55,543 nucleotides of DNA. Source: Chloroflexota bacterium (lineage in GTDB: Bacteria; Chloroflexota; Anaerolineae; Anaerolineales; Villigracilaceae). Position 1 is the stretch's first letter. The number at the start of each line of letters is the position of its first letter. Where the stretch lies: assembly GCA_026390015.1 (NCBI GenBank), contig JAPLGS010000075.1, positions 1-55,543 on the forward strand, written 5' to 3'. A program made the position numbers and the translations under genes. A model generated the notes under the pieces. That model searched no databases, was not told the DNA's origin, and worked only from the letters and a program-made list of their open reading frames with translations. Positions 45,141 through 53,089 of the stretch are shown here, in pieces.

Positions 45141-45998
45141 ATGCCAATAGCCACTGAACTTTATTATTTCTCGCATGAAGCGGAAGACCTTGATAAAAAA
45201 CGCCCGCCCGTGATCCTTATTCACGGCGCCGGCGGCAATCATTTATCGTGGCCTCCGCAGATCCGCCGCATGGTTGATGAAAGAATCTATGCAATTGACC
45301 TGCCAGGACATGGAAAATCTGAAGGTGTGGGCGGGCATTCCATAGACGAATATGCCGATAACGTAATCGACTTTATGAAGGAATTAAAGATCCGCGCGGC
45401 AGTGCTCGTGGGAATATCCATGGGCAGCGCGATCTCACTCACGATTGCGTTGAAATACCCAAGGAAAGTGATTGGTCTGGGGCTGCTCGGCGCGGGCTCA
45501 AAACTGCGTGTGGCTCAAGCTATTTTGGAAAATGCGGGCAACCCAAACACTTTTGAATCTGCTGTGGAGATGGTCAACGAGAATTGCTTCAGCGAAAATA
45601 CTGCGCCGGGTTTGAAACAACTTTCAAAAGAACAAATGTTGGAACTGCGTCCGCCCGTTTTTCTTGGGGATTTTCTTGCGTGCAATAATTTTGATGTAAC
45701 GAGTCAGCTGGCTCGTATAAAAATCCCTGCCATTATCCTATGCGGCAAAGAAGATAAAATGACGCCCCCAAAATTCTCAGAATTATTACAAAATGGAATA
45801 GCCAATTCACAACTTCATGTTGTTGAAAACGCAGGTCACATGGTAATGACTGAACAGCCCGATAGAGTCGCAGACCTGTTGAAGCAATTTGTTGATAATC
45901 TTCCACTCCATAACAGGAAGAAAAAAGAGCATACCATTTATGACGGGCAAACTGCTCCTGTGCAAAAAATAGAATCCCCCCTGATAGATAGCTCATAA
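45141..45998 (+). CDS. Alpha/beta hydrolase
   Basis: A 285-aa enzyme. LIHGAGGNHLSW forms the oxyanion hole; the triad is S93 (GISMGS), D205 (CGKEDKMTPP) and H233 (NAGHMVM). Begins 5 bp after the kinase gene, so probably co-transcribed. A lipase, esterase or lactonase role cannot be told apart. The C-terminal tail beyond residue 255 is unusual and polar. Confidence 0.88.
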   Translation: MPIATELYYFSHEAEDLDKKRPPVILIHGAGGNHLSWPPQIRRMVDERIYAIDLPGHGKSEGVGGHSIDEYADNVIDFMKELKIRAAVLVGISMGSAISLTIALKYPRKVIGLGLLGAGSKLRVAQAILENAGNPNTFESAVEMVNENCFSENTAPGLKQLSKEQMLELRPPVFLGDFLACNNFDVTSQLARIKIPAIILCGKEDKMTPPKFSELLQNGIANSQLHVVENAGHMVMTEQPDRVADLLKQFVDNLPLHNRKKKEHTIYDGQTAPVQKIESPLIDSS

Positions 45999-46598
45999 TC
46001 CGAAGATTTTCTTCAAAACAGGAATTGCATTCATCACCGCTTTTGCCCGATGGCTAAGGCGGTTTTTTTCATACAAATCCAACTCTGCCATTGTTTTGTT
46101 TAATTCAGGAAATAAAAAGATGGGGTCATAACCAAAACCGTTATCACCTCTTTCTTCGGGGATGATCTCGCCGAAACAATTGCCTTCCACAACCTGCACA
46201 TCATTGTCCGGTATTGCAATCGCAATTGCAGCATGGAAGTGAGCTGCCCACGGGACAGGTTTATCTTTTAGATTCTCAAGCATATAAGCGCGGCGATCTG
46301 AATCGACTGCGCCTGATTTGGGATGATAACGCGCGGAATATAATCCGGGCGCACCATTGAGCGCATCCACTTCGAGACCGGAGTCGTCCGCGAGGGAAAC
46401 TAGTTCGCTGGCGTGGGCGAAGGCGACTGCTTTTTTTGCGGCGTTCTCAGCATATGTTGTGCCGTCTTCTTCTACTTCGAGATTTAAATTAATATCTGCC
46501 GGCGTGAGGATCTCAAGTCCGGTATCTTTCAACAGGTCTTGCAGTTCTTTTACTTTGCCTTTGTTGTTGGTTGCGATAAGAAGTTTTTTCGTTTTCAC
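45993..46598 (-). CDS. rdgB: XTP/dITP pyrophosphatase, RdgB/HAM1 family
   Basis: A 201-aa house-cleaning enzyme that removes non-canonical purine NTPs. ATNNKGKVKEL (9-19), LADDSGLEVDALNGAPG with D71/D72, FGYDPIF and LSHRAKA are all conserved. It overlaps the convergent hydrolase gene by 6 bp. Confidence 0.96.
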   Translation of the reverse strand: MKTKKLLIATNNKGKVKELQDLLKDTGLEILTPADINLNLEVEEDGTTYAENAAKKAVAFAHASELVSLADDSGLEVDALNGAPGLYSARYHPKSGAVDSDRRAYMLENLKDKPVPWAAHFHAAIAIAIPDNDVQVVEGNCFGEIIPEERGDNGFGYDPIFLFPELNKTMAELDLYEKNRLSHRAKAVMNAIPVLKKIFGL

Positions 46599-46601
46599 TT
46601 A

Positions 46602-47627
46602 TCACTTCTTCCTTTTTATTTCCTGTATTGCCCATTTTGCGTGTTCGCTTACCATCGGTTCATCATCCTGTGTGGCTTGATCGAGAATGGGAATGTCATT
46701 TTCATTTCCGTTATTTCCATTCGCAACGGCTAGGTTACGCAGATAGCCGCGTCGCTTGGCGCGTTTGAGCGGACTCTTTTTGAAGCGTTGATTAAATTCA
46801 ACGGATGTCAGAATCAGGTCTGAGCTTAAAACAGGAAGCTGGATTTTCGGCTCGAAGGCAGAGTCAGCTGGGAGGGAGAATCGATTCCACGGGCAGACTT
46901 GCTGACAGATGTCGCATCCGAAAATCCAATCCTGCATAAGCGGACGAAGTTCTTCAGGGATAGAATCTTTGAGTTCAATGGTGAGATAGGAAATGCAGCG
47001 GCGCGCATCGAGGGTGCGGTTGGGCAGAATGCATTGCGTGGGACAGGCTTCGATGCAGCGCGTGCAAGTGCCGCAATGATCGGTGGTAAATGGTTCGTCG
47101 GGCTCGAGTTCGATATCGAGCAAAATCTCCGCAAGAAAAAATGTGGAACCTGCTTTAGGGTTAATAAGGAGGGTGTTTTTACCAACCCAACCCAAGCCTG
47201 CCCGCTGCGCAAGATCACGTTCAAGAATGGGGCCTGTGTCTGTGTAGTAACGATTTGGAATTGGATGCCCGACTTGTTCTTCAATAAATTTTACGAGCGC
47301 TTGAAGGCGCGGGGGAATGATGTCGTGATAGTCATCGCCAAGCGCATATGCTGCGACCTTCAGCCTGCTCTCTTTCAATGAGAATAGTGCATTATATGGG
47401 ATGGCGAGTACAAGGATGGATTTACATTCGGGGAGTATTTGTTTGGGGTCGGCGCGGCGCGTGCGGCTTCGTTCTTCGGCAAGGTAATTCATTGTGCCAT
47501 GCAGATCGGCGTTGAGCCATGCTTCGAAAACAGAATAATGCGGGGGCGGCATGGAAGAAGTAACGCCAGCCAGGATAAACCCCAGCTGGCGCGCTTTGTT
47601 TTTGATGGCTTGTTTTAGCTCGTTCAA
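46602..47627 (-). CDS. queG: Epoxyqueuosine reductase
   Basis: A 341-aa B12- and Fe-S-dependent enzyme for the last step of queuosine synthesis. DTGPILERDLAQRAGLGWVG is the typical cobalamin-domain motif; two 4Fe-4S clusters are indicated by CGTCTRCIEACPTQC and CDICQQVCPWN. It has a short C-terminal helical extension. It lies 3 bp upstream of rdgB, on the same strand. Confidence 0.95.
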   Translation of the reverse strand: MNELKQAIKNKARQLGFILAGVTSSMPPPHYSVFEAWLNADLHGTMNYLAEERSRTRRADPKQILPECKSILVLAIPYNALFSLKESRLKVAAYALGDDYHDIIPPRLQALVKFIEEQVGHPIPNRYYTDTGPILERDLAQRAGLGWVGKNTLLINPKAGSTFFLAEILLDIELEPDEPFTTDHCGTCTRCIEACPTQCILPNRTLDARRCISYLTIELKDSIPEELRPLMQDWIFGCDICQQVCPWNRFSLPADSAFEPKIQLPVLSSDLILTSVEFNQRFKKSPLKRAKRRGYLRNLAVANGNNGNENDIPILDQATQDDEPMVSEHAKWAIQEIKRKK

Positions 47628-47628
47628 G

Positions 47629-48270
47629 TTATTGGACGACTATTTTTACACTTAATATATATTGTTTTTTACCAAAAGGGATGCCTTTTGAGTTTACCAT
47701 TTGCCAATAAGCTGTATATTCGCCGGGCGTGGTCGGCGCTTTAAGATTGACGGAGACATCAATTTCCTCACCTGGGGCGATGAGCGATGGAAGTGGAACA
47801 GGCTGACCATTCATTTTAAGATTAGGAGGATTGCTATAGGAAAAAATTAGTTGGTAACCCTCGCCCCAGGTACAGATACCAGTATTTCTAATTTTCCATG
47901 TTTTAACAAATTCCTGGCTTGGTGTCATCGGTGTTCCATCCAGGATGGTGACATCCAATGTGGCCAGATTCCAATCATAATCATCACACAATGCGGCGGG
48001 AGTTCCGAGTGCAGCCAGGGTAGGGTCATTGGTAAACGCCTCAGTCTCTGTGGCTGTTGGCTGTTCTGGTATTGGGGTCTGTGTCTCTGTAGGAGGCAGA
48101 AAAGTAGGAGTGAATGCGGCGGCAGTAAGTGTGAATTCTGCTACAACAGTATTTGCCGCAGAAGTGCGAATGGCAAACAAATCCGGGGTGGGTTGAACGG
48201 GAGTGGCGGGTGCGCAGGCTGTGAAGATAAGCATGGTTGTTATGACAACGACGGTAAATTTGTTTTTCAT
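47629..48270 (-). CDS. Lipoprotein with NBR1-type Ig-like domain, third copy
   Basis: A 213-aa predicted lipoprotein (lipobox FTAC), Thr/Pro-rich linker (about 25-85), and one NBR1-type Ig-like domain: LDGTPMTPSQEFVKTWKIRN, TGICTWGEGYQL, PTTPGEYTAYWQM. Its stop is one base before queG on the same strand, so the two may share a transcript. Confidence 0.85.
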   Translation of the reverse strand: MKNKFTVVVITTMLIFTACAPATPVQPTPDLFAIRTSAANTVVAEFTLTAAAFTPTFLPPTETQTPIPEQPTATETEAFTNDPTLAALGTPAALCDDYDWNLATLDVTILDGTPMTPSQEFVKTWKIRNTGICTWGEGYQLIFSYSNPPNLKMNGQPVPLPSLIAPGEEIDVSVNLKAPTTPGEYTAYWQMVNSKGIPFGKKQYILSVKIVVQ

Positions 48271-48308
48271 TATAGAACCTCTTTTATCTATGTTGTTTTG
48301 TCCTGATT

Positions 48309-49019
48309 CTATTTAACAGTAATCTTAACCCATACAAGTGGACCAAAGAAATTACCAGCATCATCTTTCAATTTCCAATAACCTATGTAATCTCCAGCTT
48401 TGTTCGGGGCGGTCAATTTGAGAACAAAGTTTTGGGTGCGGTCTGGTTTAGTGAAATCCTGGGGTTTGGATTTCGATATTACGATGTCGTATCCGTTAAA
48501 ACCTGGAGTGGAAAGAGCGGTCATAAAAGTAAAAGAGAATCCTTCATCCCATGGGCAGGTCCCTGTATTTCTAATATCCCATGATTTATTAAATGTCTGT
48601 AAACGTGACAGGGCTGTTCCATCTTTCACTCCATCCTCACTCTCATAGGCACCGTCATTGCAGCCATTTTTTGTAGTCACCGTCGAAATGTTACTTATCG
48701 TTGCGAACGGGGAAGCCAGCGGAGTGAATCCAGGCAGTTGTGTGTTGAAGGCTGGCGGTGTGTTTATACCGCCGACTGGGGCAAATGTGGGAAGTACCCC
48801 AAGTGTAACTGTTGGGATGGGCGTATTGGTCGGCAGGGGAATTGCCAAAGCGGTCTGGGTCTGTTGCATAGCTACCTGGGTGAACACAATACTGACAGCT
48901 TGTGTTTGGAGAGCGCCTGTATCTTCTGTCGGCGCGGGGGTGGCGCCAAGGGAGCAGGAACTCAAGACAATCGAGAGTATCATCGCGCCTATTAGCCAAA
49001 GTGATTTACGATATTTCAT
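48309..49019 (-). CDS. Lipoprotein with NBR1-type Ig-like domain, fourth copy
   Basis: A 236-aa predicted lipoprotein (lipobox LSSC) with a long Pro/Thr linker and one NBR1-type domain: VKDGTALSRLQTFNKSWDIR, TGTCPWDEGFSF, AGDYIGYWKLKD. Same plan as the 47629 protein, 38 bp downstream, suggesting a tandem duplication. Confidence 0.85.
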   Translation of the reverse strand: MKYRKSLWLIGAMILSIVLSSCSLGATPAPTEDTGALQTQAVSIVFTQVAMQQTQTALAIPLPTNTPIPTVTLGVLPTFAPVGGINTPPAFNTQLPGFTPLASPFATISNISTVTTKNGCNDGAYESEDGVKDGTALSRLQTFNKSWDIRNTGTCPWDEGFSFTFMTALSTPGFNGYDIVISKSKPQDFTKPDRTQNFVLKLTAPNKAGDYIGYWKLKDDAGNFFGPLVWVKITVK

Positions 49020-49490
49020 AATAGTAACCTCCGAAATTAGTTAACTTTATTATAACGCACCTAAGAGTGCCTTTTTGAAGTCAATAACTTATTTTCACGC
49101 CGTCGATAGCCATCTTTTGTACGTGATTTTTACGAGTGATATAAAAAAGAACAGCACATTATCTATCTGGAAACGATTCTTTATGGCACTGAAGAGCTAG
49201 TGGGTGATGAAGTAGCCGTGGAAATAACTGTCGGAGTAAGAGTGCTATAGCTTTTCAGAAAAATATTTAGAACGAGATTAACGATCAGGAAGTCGGCATC
49301 GAATACTTTTCCGTTAGCTCCAGAATGGAGTTGGGAAGGTCGGCAAAAGAGTTCAGCTTTTATAAACATAGTTTTTCTGTATAGTCTTTCTTCAAAGATT
49401 AAAGTCGAAGCTTTAAGGTAAAACTTTCCACAAAAAAGAAGAAGCCTGTTTGCTGGGCTTCTTCTTTTTTGTGGCTTATTTAAAAGATAT
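49020..49490. other. 471-bp stretch between lipoprotein genes
   Basis: No convincing gene. A 62-codon minus-strand frame (49181-49369) lacks a ribosome binding site and matches nothing recognisable, although its Ser/Thr/Pro end resembles lipoprotein linkers and may be a remnant. The right part contains the strong terminator at 49428-49474. Confidence 0.5.
49428..49474. terminator. Perfect 19-bp bidirectional terminator
   Basis: CCACAAAAAAGAAGAAGCC (49428-49446) pairs exactly with 49456-49474 around a 9-base loop; the A and T runs in the arms give a U tract in both directions. It ends the 49491 gene on the minus strand. Confidence 0.92.
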
Positions 49491-50432
49491 TTATGGTTTT
49501 ATACAATCGTAGGAAAATATAGCTGGCGGATATTCCTTATAATCCGGAGCAAGAATCGTCATGGACATCCAGCGATCATTTAATGAATTTCCACGTTGAA
49601 CCATCCACTCACGGGAAACGGTTTTAGTGCCGGCCTCTTTCATCTTTATCGTACCCTTCCCTCCCTGACTATTTCCATCGCTCTGCTGCCACTGGAAGGT
49701 GAATTCAAGCGGGCCGTTGGTTGTAAAGGTTGCGTAGATTCTATATCTGGTGTTTAACGGACAGCCCGTGGCCGGGTTACGAACCACGCTGTAATCTACA
49801 GAAGTGACCGCATACGCTGGTTTGGCTGATGAAGAAACCACAATTGTCGTGTAGAAAGGTTCGCTATACATCCCTACACCGAAATTAATCTTATCAGGTG
49901 TTTGCAGCGCCCATTCTGATTTGTACCTTCCATCAACTGCGGGAGCGGTTAGGACGAGGGAGATCGGTAAAGTCACTCCGGGGCCAGTTACCTGAGGGAG
50001 GTTATAAACGTATGCGCCGCCTAAAATATCGCCAGACCAGAACACAATCTTGTAGTTTGTATCCCATACGCAAGTACTTGTATTGGTGATCTGCCAGGTT
50101 TTTGTGAATAATTCGCCCGGTTTGTAGATCGTGCCATCGGGTATGGTTTCGCTATCAAGACTTGCTTTTGCACAATCCGATTTTGAAGGATTAACAGGCA
50201 GGGTTGGAGATGGAACTGTGACAAACGGAGTCACAATGGTGGTTGGCAGCAAAGATAATTCTGTAGGCGGTGCGGATGGTGTTTCGGTATAAGCAGCTTC
50301 CTGCGCAGCAACAGTTTGTGCGACAGCGGTTTGGATGGTTGCATCTTGTGGTATGCCCGAACCGCAGGCTGAGAGAAGGGTGGATAAAGTTAGCGTGGAG
50401 ATGAAGAGTATATATTTGATATTTTTTAACAT
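49491..50432 (-). CDS. Lipoprotein with NBR1-type and second Ig-like domain, fifth copy
   Basis: A 313-aa predicted lipoprotein from the ATG at 50432 (AAAGGA upstream); lipobox LSAC. Linker, NBR1-type domain (IPDGTIYKPGELFTKTWQIT, TSTCVWDTNYKI, DGRYKSEWALQ) and a C-terminal Ig-like domain with FTTNGPLEFTFQWQQSDGN, shared with the 10468 protein 39 kb away. The open frame extends upstream into the first direct repeat, but that stretch is not coding. Confidence 0.85.
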   Translation of the reverse strand: MLKNIKYILFISTLTLSTLLSACGSGIPQDATIQTAVAQTVAAQEAAYTETPSAPPTELSLLPTTIVTPFVTVPSPTLPVNPSKSDCAKASLDSETIPDGTIYKPGELFTKTWQITNTSTCVWDTNYKIVFWSGDILGGAYVYNLPQVTGPGVTLPISLVLTAPAVDGRYKSEWALQTPDKINFGVGMYSEPFYTTIVVSSSAKPAYAVTSVDYSVVRNPATGCPLNTRYRIYATFTTNGPLEFTFQWQQSDGNSQGGKGTIKMKEAGTKTVSREWMVQRGNSLNDRWMSMTILAPDYKEYPPAIFSYDCIKP

Positions 50433-50484
50433 TTTTTTCCTTTCATATATAAAGATAATTATACTGTTAAAAAGAAGCGTATGG

Positions 50485-50532
50485 AAACCCTCCCCCTTCA
50501 CCCCCTCACGCGGACATGCCCCACCATCAATC
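50485..50532. repeat. Island direct repeat, copy 1
   Basis: Pyrimidine-rich lead (CCCTCCCCC-like) followed by CACGCGGACATG (50507-50518), then ACCATCAATCAGCCC and TCGC. The first of five copies in the same orientation in the right-hand 5 kb. Confidence 0.85.
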
Positions 50533-50621
50533 AGCCCATCGCGTATATATCTCCAGCATGGACTTATCACACGCCAGCAAAAAGAAATTCAAGTTGTCCT
50601 TTCCAATGCTATAATCAACTT

Positions 50622-50837
50622 ATGGAAGCAGGAATTGACATCAAGTTCTACCGTGAACGATGGAAGGCCGTTGAAGAAATCGAACGGCAGGAACTTCGCG
50701 CTATGACCATGGAGGAGCACTGGCGTCAAATCAATTCCATTTTCCAGTTCGCCCTGTCAACGGGCTGGACTCGTGGAAACGACGACCACGAAATGGAAGT
50801 GTTCAATCGCTGGGCAATATTAAAAGGGGCGTTATAA
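50622..50837 (+). CDS. 71-aa partner of the nucleotidyltransferase gene
   Basis: A small helical protein, MEAGIDIKFYRERW at the start and a Trp-rich middle (MEEHWRQINSIFQF). It ends 2 bp before the 50840 gene, as in two-gene toxin-antitoxin units. TATAAT (50610-50615) ends 6 bases before the ATG and there is no Shine-Dalgarno site, so the transcript may be leaderless. Family not recognised; a partner role is inferred from spacing. Confidence 0.65.
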   Translation: MEAGIDIKFYRERWKAVEEIERQELRAMTMEEHWRQINSIFQFALSTGWTRGNDDHEMEVFNRWAILKGAL

Positions 50838-50839
50838 CG

Positions 50840-51406
50840 ATGCAGCAGGAATTGGAACCTTTTCGCTCAACTATCGAAGCGGTTCAACGCTTACTCTCAA
50901 AATTTGACAACCGTGGTGTGATCATTGGCGGGATTGCGGTAGGCTTTCTCGGTAAACCACGCTTTACCGAAGATGTGGATGCAATGTTTTTGCTTTCCAC
51001 AGGCGATATTTCAAAGTTGTTGGATGAGGCGAAAACGGAGGAAATTCAGCCAAGGATTCCAGACGCGGAAAACTTCGCCCGCAAAAGCCGCGTTTTGCTC
51101 TTGAAGCACATCCCAACGAACATAAACATTGACATTTCCCTTGGGATATTGCCTTTTGAGGAAGAAATGGTTGACAGGGGAAGCATCCAATCCACGGCAA
51201 CATTATCTGTCCGTCTTCCCACCCCTGAAGATTTGATTATTATGAAAGCAATCGCTCACCGCCCGAAAGACCTGGAAGACATTCGATCCATCATTGACAA
51301 ACATCCTGCGCTGGATAATGACCGCATCAAGCAATGGGTCAAATCTTTTGCGGAGATTCTCGAAACGCCTTCGTTATGGACTGACATAGAAGGGATGTTC
51401 AAATAA
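50840..51406 (+). CDS. Nucleotidyltransferase, AbiEii/DUF6036-like
   Basis: A 188-aa nucleotidyltransferase-fold protein. GVIIGGIAVGFLGKPRFTED leads to D45 and D47 (TEDVDAM), the paired metal-binding Asp residues of the polymerase-beta fold. INIDISLGILPFE gives the third strand and PTPEDLIIMKAIAHRPKDLEDI is typical of AbiEii-like and DUF6036 proteins. Such proteins act as toxins or antitoxins; which role applies here is not settled by sequence. Confidence 0.8.
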   Translation: MQQELEPFRSTIEAVQRLLSKFDNRGVIIGGIAVGFLGKPRFTEDVDAMFLLSTGDISKLLDEAKTEEIQPRIPDAENFARKSRVLLLKHIPTNINIDISLGILPFEEEMVDRGSIQSTATLSVRLPTPEDLIIMKAIAHRPKDLEDIRSIIDKHPALDNDRIKQWVKSFAEILETPSLWTDIEGMFK

Positions 51407-51435
51407 GAACTCGGAAGCCAGAAACTTCCGAGTTC
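51407..51435 (+). terminator. Terminator of the nucleotidyltransferase module
   Basis: GAACTCGGAAG (51407-51417) pairs with CTTCCGAGTTC (51425-51435), immediately after the stop codon. The U tract is short. Confidence 0.75.
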
Positions 51436-51480
51436 TTGATTCATGTGGGATTTATCCCCGCGCGGTGACCATCGCCATTG

Positions 51481-51526
51481 ACCCTCCCTCTCACGCGGAC
51501 ATGCCTCATCATCAATCAGTTCTCGC
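51481..51526. repeat. Island direct repeat, copy 2
   Basis: ACCCTCCCTCTCACGCGGAC then ATGCCTCATCATCAATCAG and TCTCGC. The most divergent copy, with TTCTCGC instead of CCCCTCGC. Confidence 0.82.
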
Positions 51527-51564
51527 CACAAACAAAACCCCTACAAATTTAATTTTGCAGGGGT

Positions 51565-51906
51565 TTAATCAGCGAGCAATACTTTTAAAGTCTCAATTAA
51601 TTCTGGGACGCTTTCTGTTGCAGCAACCCATACGCGGCTTATCAAAGTTTCACCGTATTCATGGGCAATTACATTACGCATTCTGATAAATTTTTCCCAG
51701 GGAATTTCAGGGTGTTTATTACGAAACTGGGGAGACAAATGATTCGCCGCCTCCCCAATCACAAGCAGTTGACGCTCCGCAGCATAACGTAAAACTTTGG
51801 TCTTCTCAAATTTCGCAAATTTAACGCCGCGCATAAAACTTTTAATTTCATTTGCGGCATTTTGCATATCCCACAAATAAGATAGTTCTTGCTCATTACG
51901 CAGCAT
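51565..51906 (-). CDS. HepT-like HEPN toxin
   Basis: A 113-aa HEPN (DUF86) protein from the ATG at 51906. The RNase signature Rx4HxY is present as R77, H82 and Y84 (RNVIAHEY). In type VII systems HepT cleaves RNA and is silenced by AMPylation of the motif tyrosine by MntA. Its start overlaps the MntA gene by 11 bp. Confidence 0.9.
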   Translation of the reverse strand: MLRNEQELSYLWDMQNAANEIKSFMRGVKFAKFEKTKVLRYAAERQLLVIGEAANHLSPQFRNKHPEIPWEKFIRMRNVIAHEYGETLISRVWVAATESVPELIETLKVLLAD

Positions 51907-52201
51907 AGACCACCTGCGCTGTGCGAAGAATCTCTTTCCTGCGATATGGGTTGCGAAGCCCTTCTTTTTCAATAAGGTCAACAGGGCGCTTGAACATGGC
52001 TTCCAGTTCCATTTGCATATCAACGATTTCAAACAATCCTATATGCGCTTTGGGATCAATGCTCACAAGCACATCCACGTCGCTATCGGGGCGGAAATCG
52101 TCGCGCAGAACAGAGCCAAATACTGCAAACTCAGTAATACTCCAACGTTTGCAAAATTCAGTGATCTTCTTTCGGGGAAGAGTGAATTTCTTTCTTCTCA
52201 T
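51896..52201 (-). CDS. MntA-like minimal nucleotidyltransferase antitoxin
   Basis: A 101-aa protein. FAVFGS followed by D41 and D43 (PDSDVDVLV) is the GSx10DxD motif of MntA, which AMPylates and neutralises the HepT toxin encoded by the overlapping downstream gene. LEAMFKRPVDLIEKEGLRNP is the usual C-terminal element. Confidence 0.92.
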   Translation of the reverse strand: MRRKKFTLPRKKITEFCKRWSITEFAVFGSVLRDDFRPDSDVDVLVSIDPKAHIGLFEIVDMQMELEAMFKRPVDLIEKEGLRNPYRRKEILRTAQVVYAA

Positions 52202-52229
52202 GTCTTAAATTATAGCACGCATCACCGTT

Positions 52230-52273
52230 GACAACTTCACGCGGACATGACTCACCATCAATCAGCCCCTCGC
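52230..52273. repeat. Island direct repeat, copy 3
   Basis: CACGCGGACATGACTCACC (from 52238) then ATCAATCAGCCCCTCGC. The pyrimidine lead is missing here. Adjacent to the 125-bp element (24 bp away). Confidence 0.85.
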
Positions 52274-52296
52274 TCCTAATAAAAAAACGCAGTACC

Positions 52297-52421
52297 GCAT
52301 AACTTGCTATTCAGTTTTCAAAATGCCGCTTTGCCCTGTCAAAAAGTCTGAAAACACTCTTGAATTTGGTCCGTTGACGCTATTGAAAAGTATAGACAAA
52401 TTTTTCAATAGCAAGTTATGC
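52297..52421. mobile_element. 125-bp MITE-like element, copy B (inverted)
   Basis: Reverse complement of 11909-12033, with no difference seen over 125 bases, including the terminal inverted repeats GCATAACTTGCTATT/AATAGCAAGTTATGC. Perfect identity at 40 kb distance means recent movement or gene conversion. Confidence 0.75.
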
Positions 52422-52484
52422 TCCATTGGTTGACGCTATTGAAAAGTATAGACAAATTTTTCAATAGCAAGTTATGCTCCATTG
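52373..52484. repeat. 56-bp tandem duplication at the end of the element
   Basis: 52373-52428 is repeated exactly as 52429-52484. The unit begins GTTGACGCTATTG and ends GTTATGCTCCATTG, so it contains one complete element end with its internal hairpin plus 7 flanking bases. Confidence 0.85.
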
Positions 52485-52533
52485 CAAAAAAATATTGGAT
52501 CATTAGCCCAGTGTTTTCTCGTTACATTTTATT

Positions 52534-53016
52534 TTATTCGTCAGCAGACAGAGGCTTGCCTAACAAGGTCATTCCATATTTCTCAAATAACGGTCCCAAC
52601 ACTTTCGGGTCTGGCGGACCGTTACGACTGATCGGACCAAATTCTTCGTAGAACTTGTGACCGCCGCCCGGTGTGTAGACCACGATGATCTCGCCCGGCT
52701 CATCAGTCAGGTTAAGAAAGGCGTGCGGCACTTTCGAAGGCAGGTAGGCAAAGCCGCCCGGATCGCAGTAGAAGGTTTCGTCGCCGATGCGGACTTTGTA
52801 GCGTCCCTTCAAGACATGGATCGTCTCCTCCTGGTGGTGATGAACATGAAGCGGGGGACCGCCATGCGGCGCCACTTGAACAATAAAATAGTCAAATGCA
52901 CCACCTGTGTCTTCGCCAGTGACTTTGAAGATCAGATCGCGGCCGGGTCCAGATTGAAGCCTGAGACCTTCGCCTTCAGCCAATACAACATAATTGCTTG
53001 CCATCGTAGTTGTCAT
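52534..53016 (-). CDS. Cupin domain protein
   Basis: A 160-aa single-domain cupin. Motif 1 is LHVHHHQEETIHVLKG (metal ligands H57, H59 and E63) and motif 2 GGFAYLPSKVPHAFLN with H98. Small cupins of this type include dioxygenases and binding proteins; the substrate is unknown. Divergently transcribed from the MarR gene, which probably controls it. Confidence 0.88.
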   Translation of the reverse strand: MTTTMASNYVVLAEGEGLRLQSGPGRDLIFKVTGEDTGGAFDYFIVQVAPHGGPPLHVHHHQEETIHVLKGRYKVRIGDETFYCDPGGFAYLPSKVPHAFLNLTDEPGEIIVVYTPGGGHKFYEEFGPISRNGPPDPKVLGPLFEKYGMTLLGKPLSADE

Positions 53017-53045
53017 AGTTCATCTCCTTTTATGATATAATACTT

Positions 53046-53074
53046 ATTATAAGCACGCTAACTATATTTGTCAA
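53046..53074 (-). promoter_or_regulatory. Sigma-70 promoter of the cupin gene with likely MarR operator
   Basis: On the minus strand TTGACA (53069-53074) and TATAAT (53046-53051) are separated by exactly 17 bp. The inverted repeat ATAATA-CT-TATTAT overlaps the -10 region, a natural site for the divergently encoded MarR protein. Confidence 0.75.
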
Positions 53075-53089
53075 GAGGCTAATTATAAT

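Larger units (their letters stand above)
52202..52533. other. 332-bp gene-free stretch with repeats
   Basis: Contains island repeat copy 3, copy B of the 125-bp element and a 56-bp tandem duplication of its right part. No coding sequence. Confidence 0.8.

Noticed and set aside
49181-49369. A 62-codon minus-strand frame as a gene
   Set aside because: No ribosome binding site, no recognisable family and composition like a linker remnant.
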